From Enterocloster bolteae (GTDB lineage: Bacteria > Bacillota > Clostridia > Lachnospirales > Lachnospiraceae): a DNA stretch of 64,000 nucleotides. Positions 63,139 to 64,000 of the stretch are shown one piece after another. Each line of letters opens with the position of its first letter. Position 1 is the first letter of the stretch. A program made the translations under genes and the position numbers. The stretch spans positions 1-64,000 of the forward strand of contig JAETNT010000006.1 in the NCBI GenBank assembly GCA_021772025.1. Direction: 5' to 3'. Under the pieces are notes generated by a model, which saw nothing but the letters and a program-made list of their open reading frames with translations, did no database searches and was not told the DNA's origin.

Positions 63139-63714
63139 GTGTTAAAGGATTTAGTAGCAGTAAACCGTTCTTACCGCCGTTTTTACCAGAATGAGAAAAT
63201 CAGCAGGGAAACCTTAAGAGAGCTGGTGGATTTAGCCAGAATGACAGGCAGCGCCGGTAATCATCAGCCTCTTAAATACTGCTTGGCTGTTGACGAGGAA
63301 CTTTGTAAGCGGATATATCCCACCCTGCTCTGGGCCAGGGATTTACCTGACTGGGACGGGCCGGAAGAGGGAGAACGTCCTTCCGCGTATATTATCATTT
63401 TGTGTGATCAGACCATCGGTAAAAATAGAATGTGGGATGAGGGGATTGTTGCTCAGACCATTATGCTGGGAGCAGCGGAAAAAGGCCTGGGAGGCTGTAT
63501 GATAGGAAGCCTTAACCGTCAGGAGCTGGCAAAAGCGCTGGAGCTGGACACAGATCGCTATGCTGTCAGCCTGGTTCTTGCTCTTGGAAAGCCTAAGGAG
63601 AAAGTGGTGGTAGTTCCGGCAGGGCAGGACGGAAGCGTTAAGTATTATCGGGATGAAAACCAGACCCATTACGTTCCCAAGAGAAGTCTGGAAGAGATCT
63701 TGATAAAAGAATAG
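63139..63714 (+). CDS. Nitroreductase family protein
   Basis: 191 residues from a GTG start with GGGAGAG upstream. FMN-binding nitroreductase fold: NRSYRRFYQNEKISRETL at the start, RMTGSAGNHQPLKY (FMN contacts), and GLGGCMIGSLNRQEL in the second half. Reduces nitro or quinone groups with NAD(P)H; physiological substrate unknown. Cotranscribed with ftsH. Confidence 0.9.
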   Translation: MLKDLVAVNRSYRRFYQNEKISRETLRELVDLARMTGSAGNHQPLKYCLAVDEELCKRIYPTLLWARDLPDWDGPEEGERPSAYIIILCDQTIGKNRMWDEGIVAQTIMLGAAEKGLGGCMIGSLNRQELAKALELDTDRYAVSLVLALGKPKEKVVVVPAGQDGSVKYYRDENQTHYVPKRSLEEILIKE

Positions 63715-63744
63715 AATTTTCAGAGAATAAAGATAATAATCTAT

Positions 63745-63779
63745 GGCGGTTCATATCATCAATATGAACCGCCGAAATT
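63745..63779. terminator. Terminator after the nitroreductase gene
   Basis: GGCGGTTCATAT (63745-63756) pairs with ATATGAACCGCC up to 63773, followed by GAAATTTTT. It also lies at the end of the convergent DUF1846 gene and may serve both. Confidence 0.85.
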
Positions 63780-63783
63780 TTTG

Positions 63784-64000
63784 CTAGTGATAAATTTTCT
63801 TGTGCTCATAAATAGGCTCAGAAGTCAACTGAACTCCCAATTTCTTAAACATGGTAATATCCACGGAAGAGAGCATAACCGAAGTATGAACCTGACATCC
63901 CCGAAGCTTGGGAAGCTGCTCCAAAGCAACCTGTGCGTTGCGGTCAGTGGCGGCGCACATGGATAGAGCAATAAGAACTTCATCTGTGTGAAGCCGGGGA
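63784..64000 (-). CDS. DUF1846 (UPF0371) family protein, C-terminal part
   Basis: The last 71 residues of a leftward gene run from the window edge to a TAG at 63786-63784. The sequence has the conserved DUF1846 ending: LHTDEVLIALSMCAATD, LEQLPKLRGCQVH, FKKLGVQLTSEP and a KKIYH terminus. Complete members are about 500 residues, so some 430 residues lie beyond base 64000. Crystal structures exist for the family but the function is unknown. This short gene end has no ribosome site in the window to check. Confidence 0.85.
   Translation of the reverse strand, partial: PRLHTDEVLIALSMCAATDRNAQVALEQLPKLRGCQVHTSVMLSSVDITMFKKLGVQLTSEPIYEHKKIYH

Overview
The window reads as a chromosomal segment of an obligately anaerobic, low-to-mid GC Firmicute, most likely a gut Lachnospiraceae (Clostridium cluster XIVa). 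Pointers are strong AGGAGG-type ribosome binding sites, consensus sigma-A promoters with 17-base spacers, a PurF with Fe-S cysteines, a ferredoxin-type split glutamate synthase, a two-gene SufC/SufB (SMS-like) Fe-S assembly system, FeoAB iron uptake and an ANTAR regulator beside glutamine synthetase. This is inference from gene content; no rRNA is present to confirm it.

Layout. (1) 1-3609: AT-rich right end of an integrative element: a truncated FtsK-like transfer gene, two conjugation-type genes, an XRE regulator with operator, a secreted cell-wall-binding-repeat protein, and the 3' end of a tRNA gene that looks like the attachment scar. (2) 3725-8998, minus strand: a nitrogen operon with glutaminase, FMN/Fe-S and GXGXG parts of a split glutamate synthase, a GlnA-type glutamine synthetase, and an ANTAR antiterminator whose receiver domain lacks the phospho-acceptor Asp. 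(3) 9348-27329, plus strand and divergent: an 18-kb, 11-gene run with type III glutamine synthetase, asparagine synthase, purC, purB, purA, guaA, pyrG, glmS, purF, carA and carB. Almost every gene adds nitrogen from glutamine or aspartate. Both divergent transcripts are predicted to start within a few bases of a long terminator-like hairpin. (4) 27220-29601: a quorum-type histidine kinase/LytTR regulator pair whose kinase gene overlaps the 3' end of carB tail-to-tail, then tRNA-Leu(CAG). (5) 29601-34350: SufC/SufB-like genes, a subtilisin-like protease and a bacteriohemerythrin-like protein.

(6) 34589-48868: a molybdenum island. It carries a molybdopterin-binding protein, moaC, a Crp/Fnr regulator, a molybdoenzyme with a nitrate-reductase-type Cys ligand, a four-cluster ferredoxin, an NAD/FAD oxidoreductase and a TDT-family channel. 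A probable Moco riboswitch leader follows, then a MobA-MoeA fusion, mobB, moaA, a MOSC-MogA fusion and modABC. A near-perfect Crp-type palindrome sits exactly where a class II activator would sit upstream of the molybdoenzyme gene. Molybdopterin synthase (moaD/moaE) is not in the window.

(7) 49000-64000: a chemoreceptor gene with a one-base frameshift at a run of seven A, a FeoA-FeoB fusion, a YesM/AraC-type two-component system followed by a TRAP transporter (DctP, DctQ, DctM), a YcxB-like membrane protein and a second DctP-like protein. Then come a 63-residue protein, FtsH, a nitroreductase and the C-terminal end of a DUF1846 protein running off the window. No CRISPR array, rRNA, intact transposase or prophage was seen.
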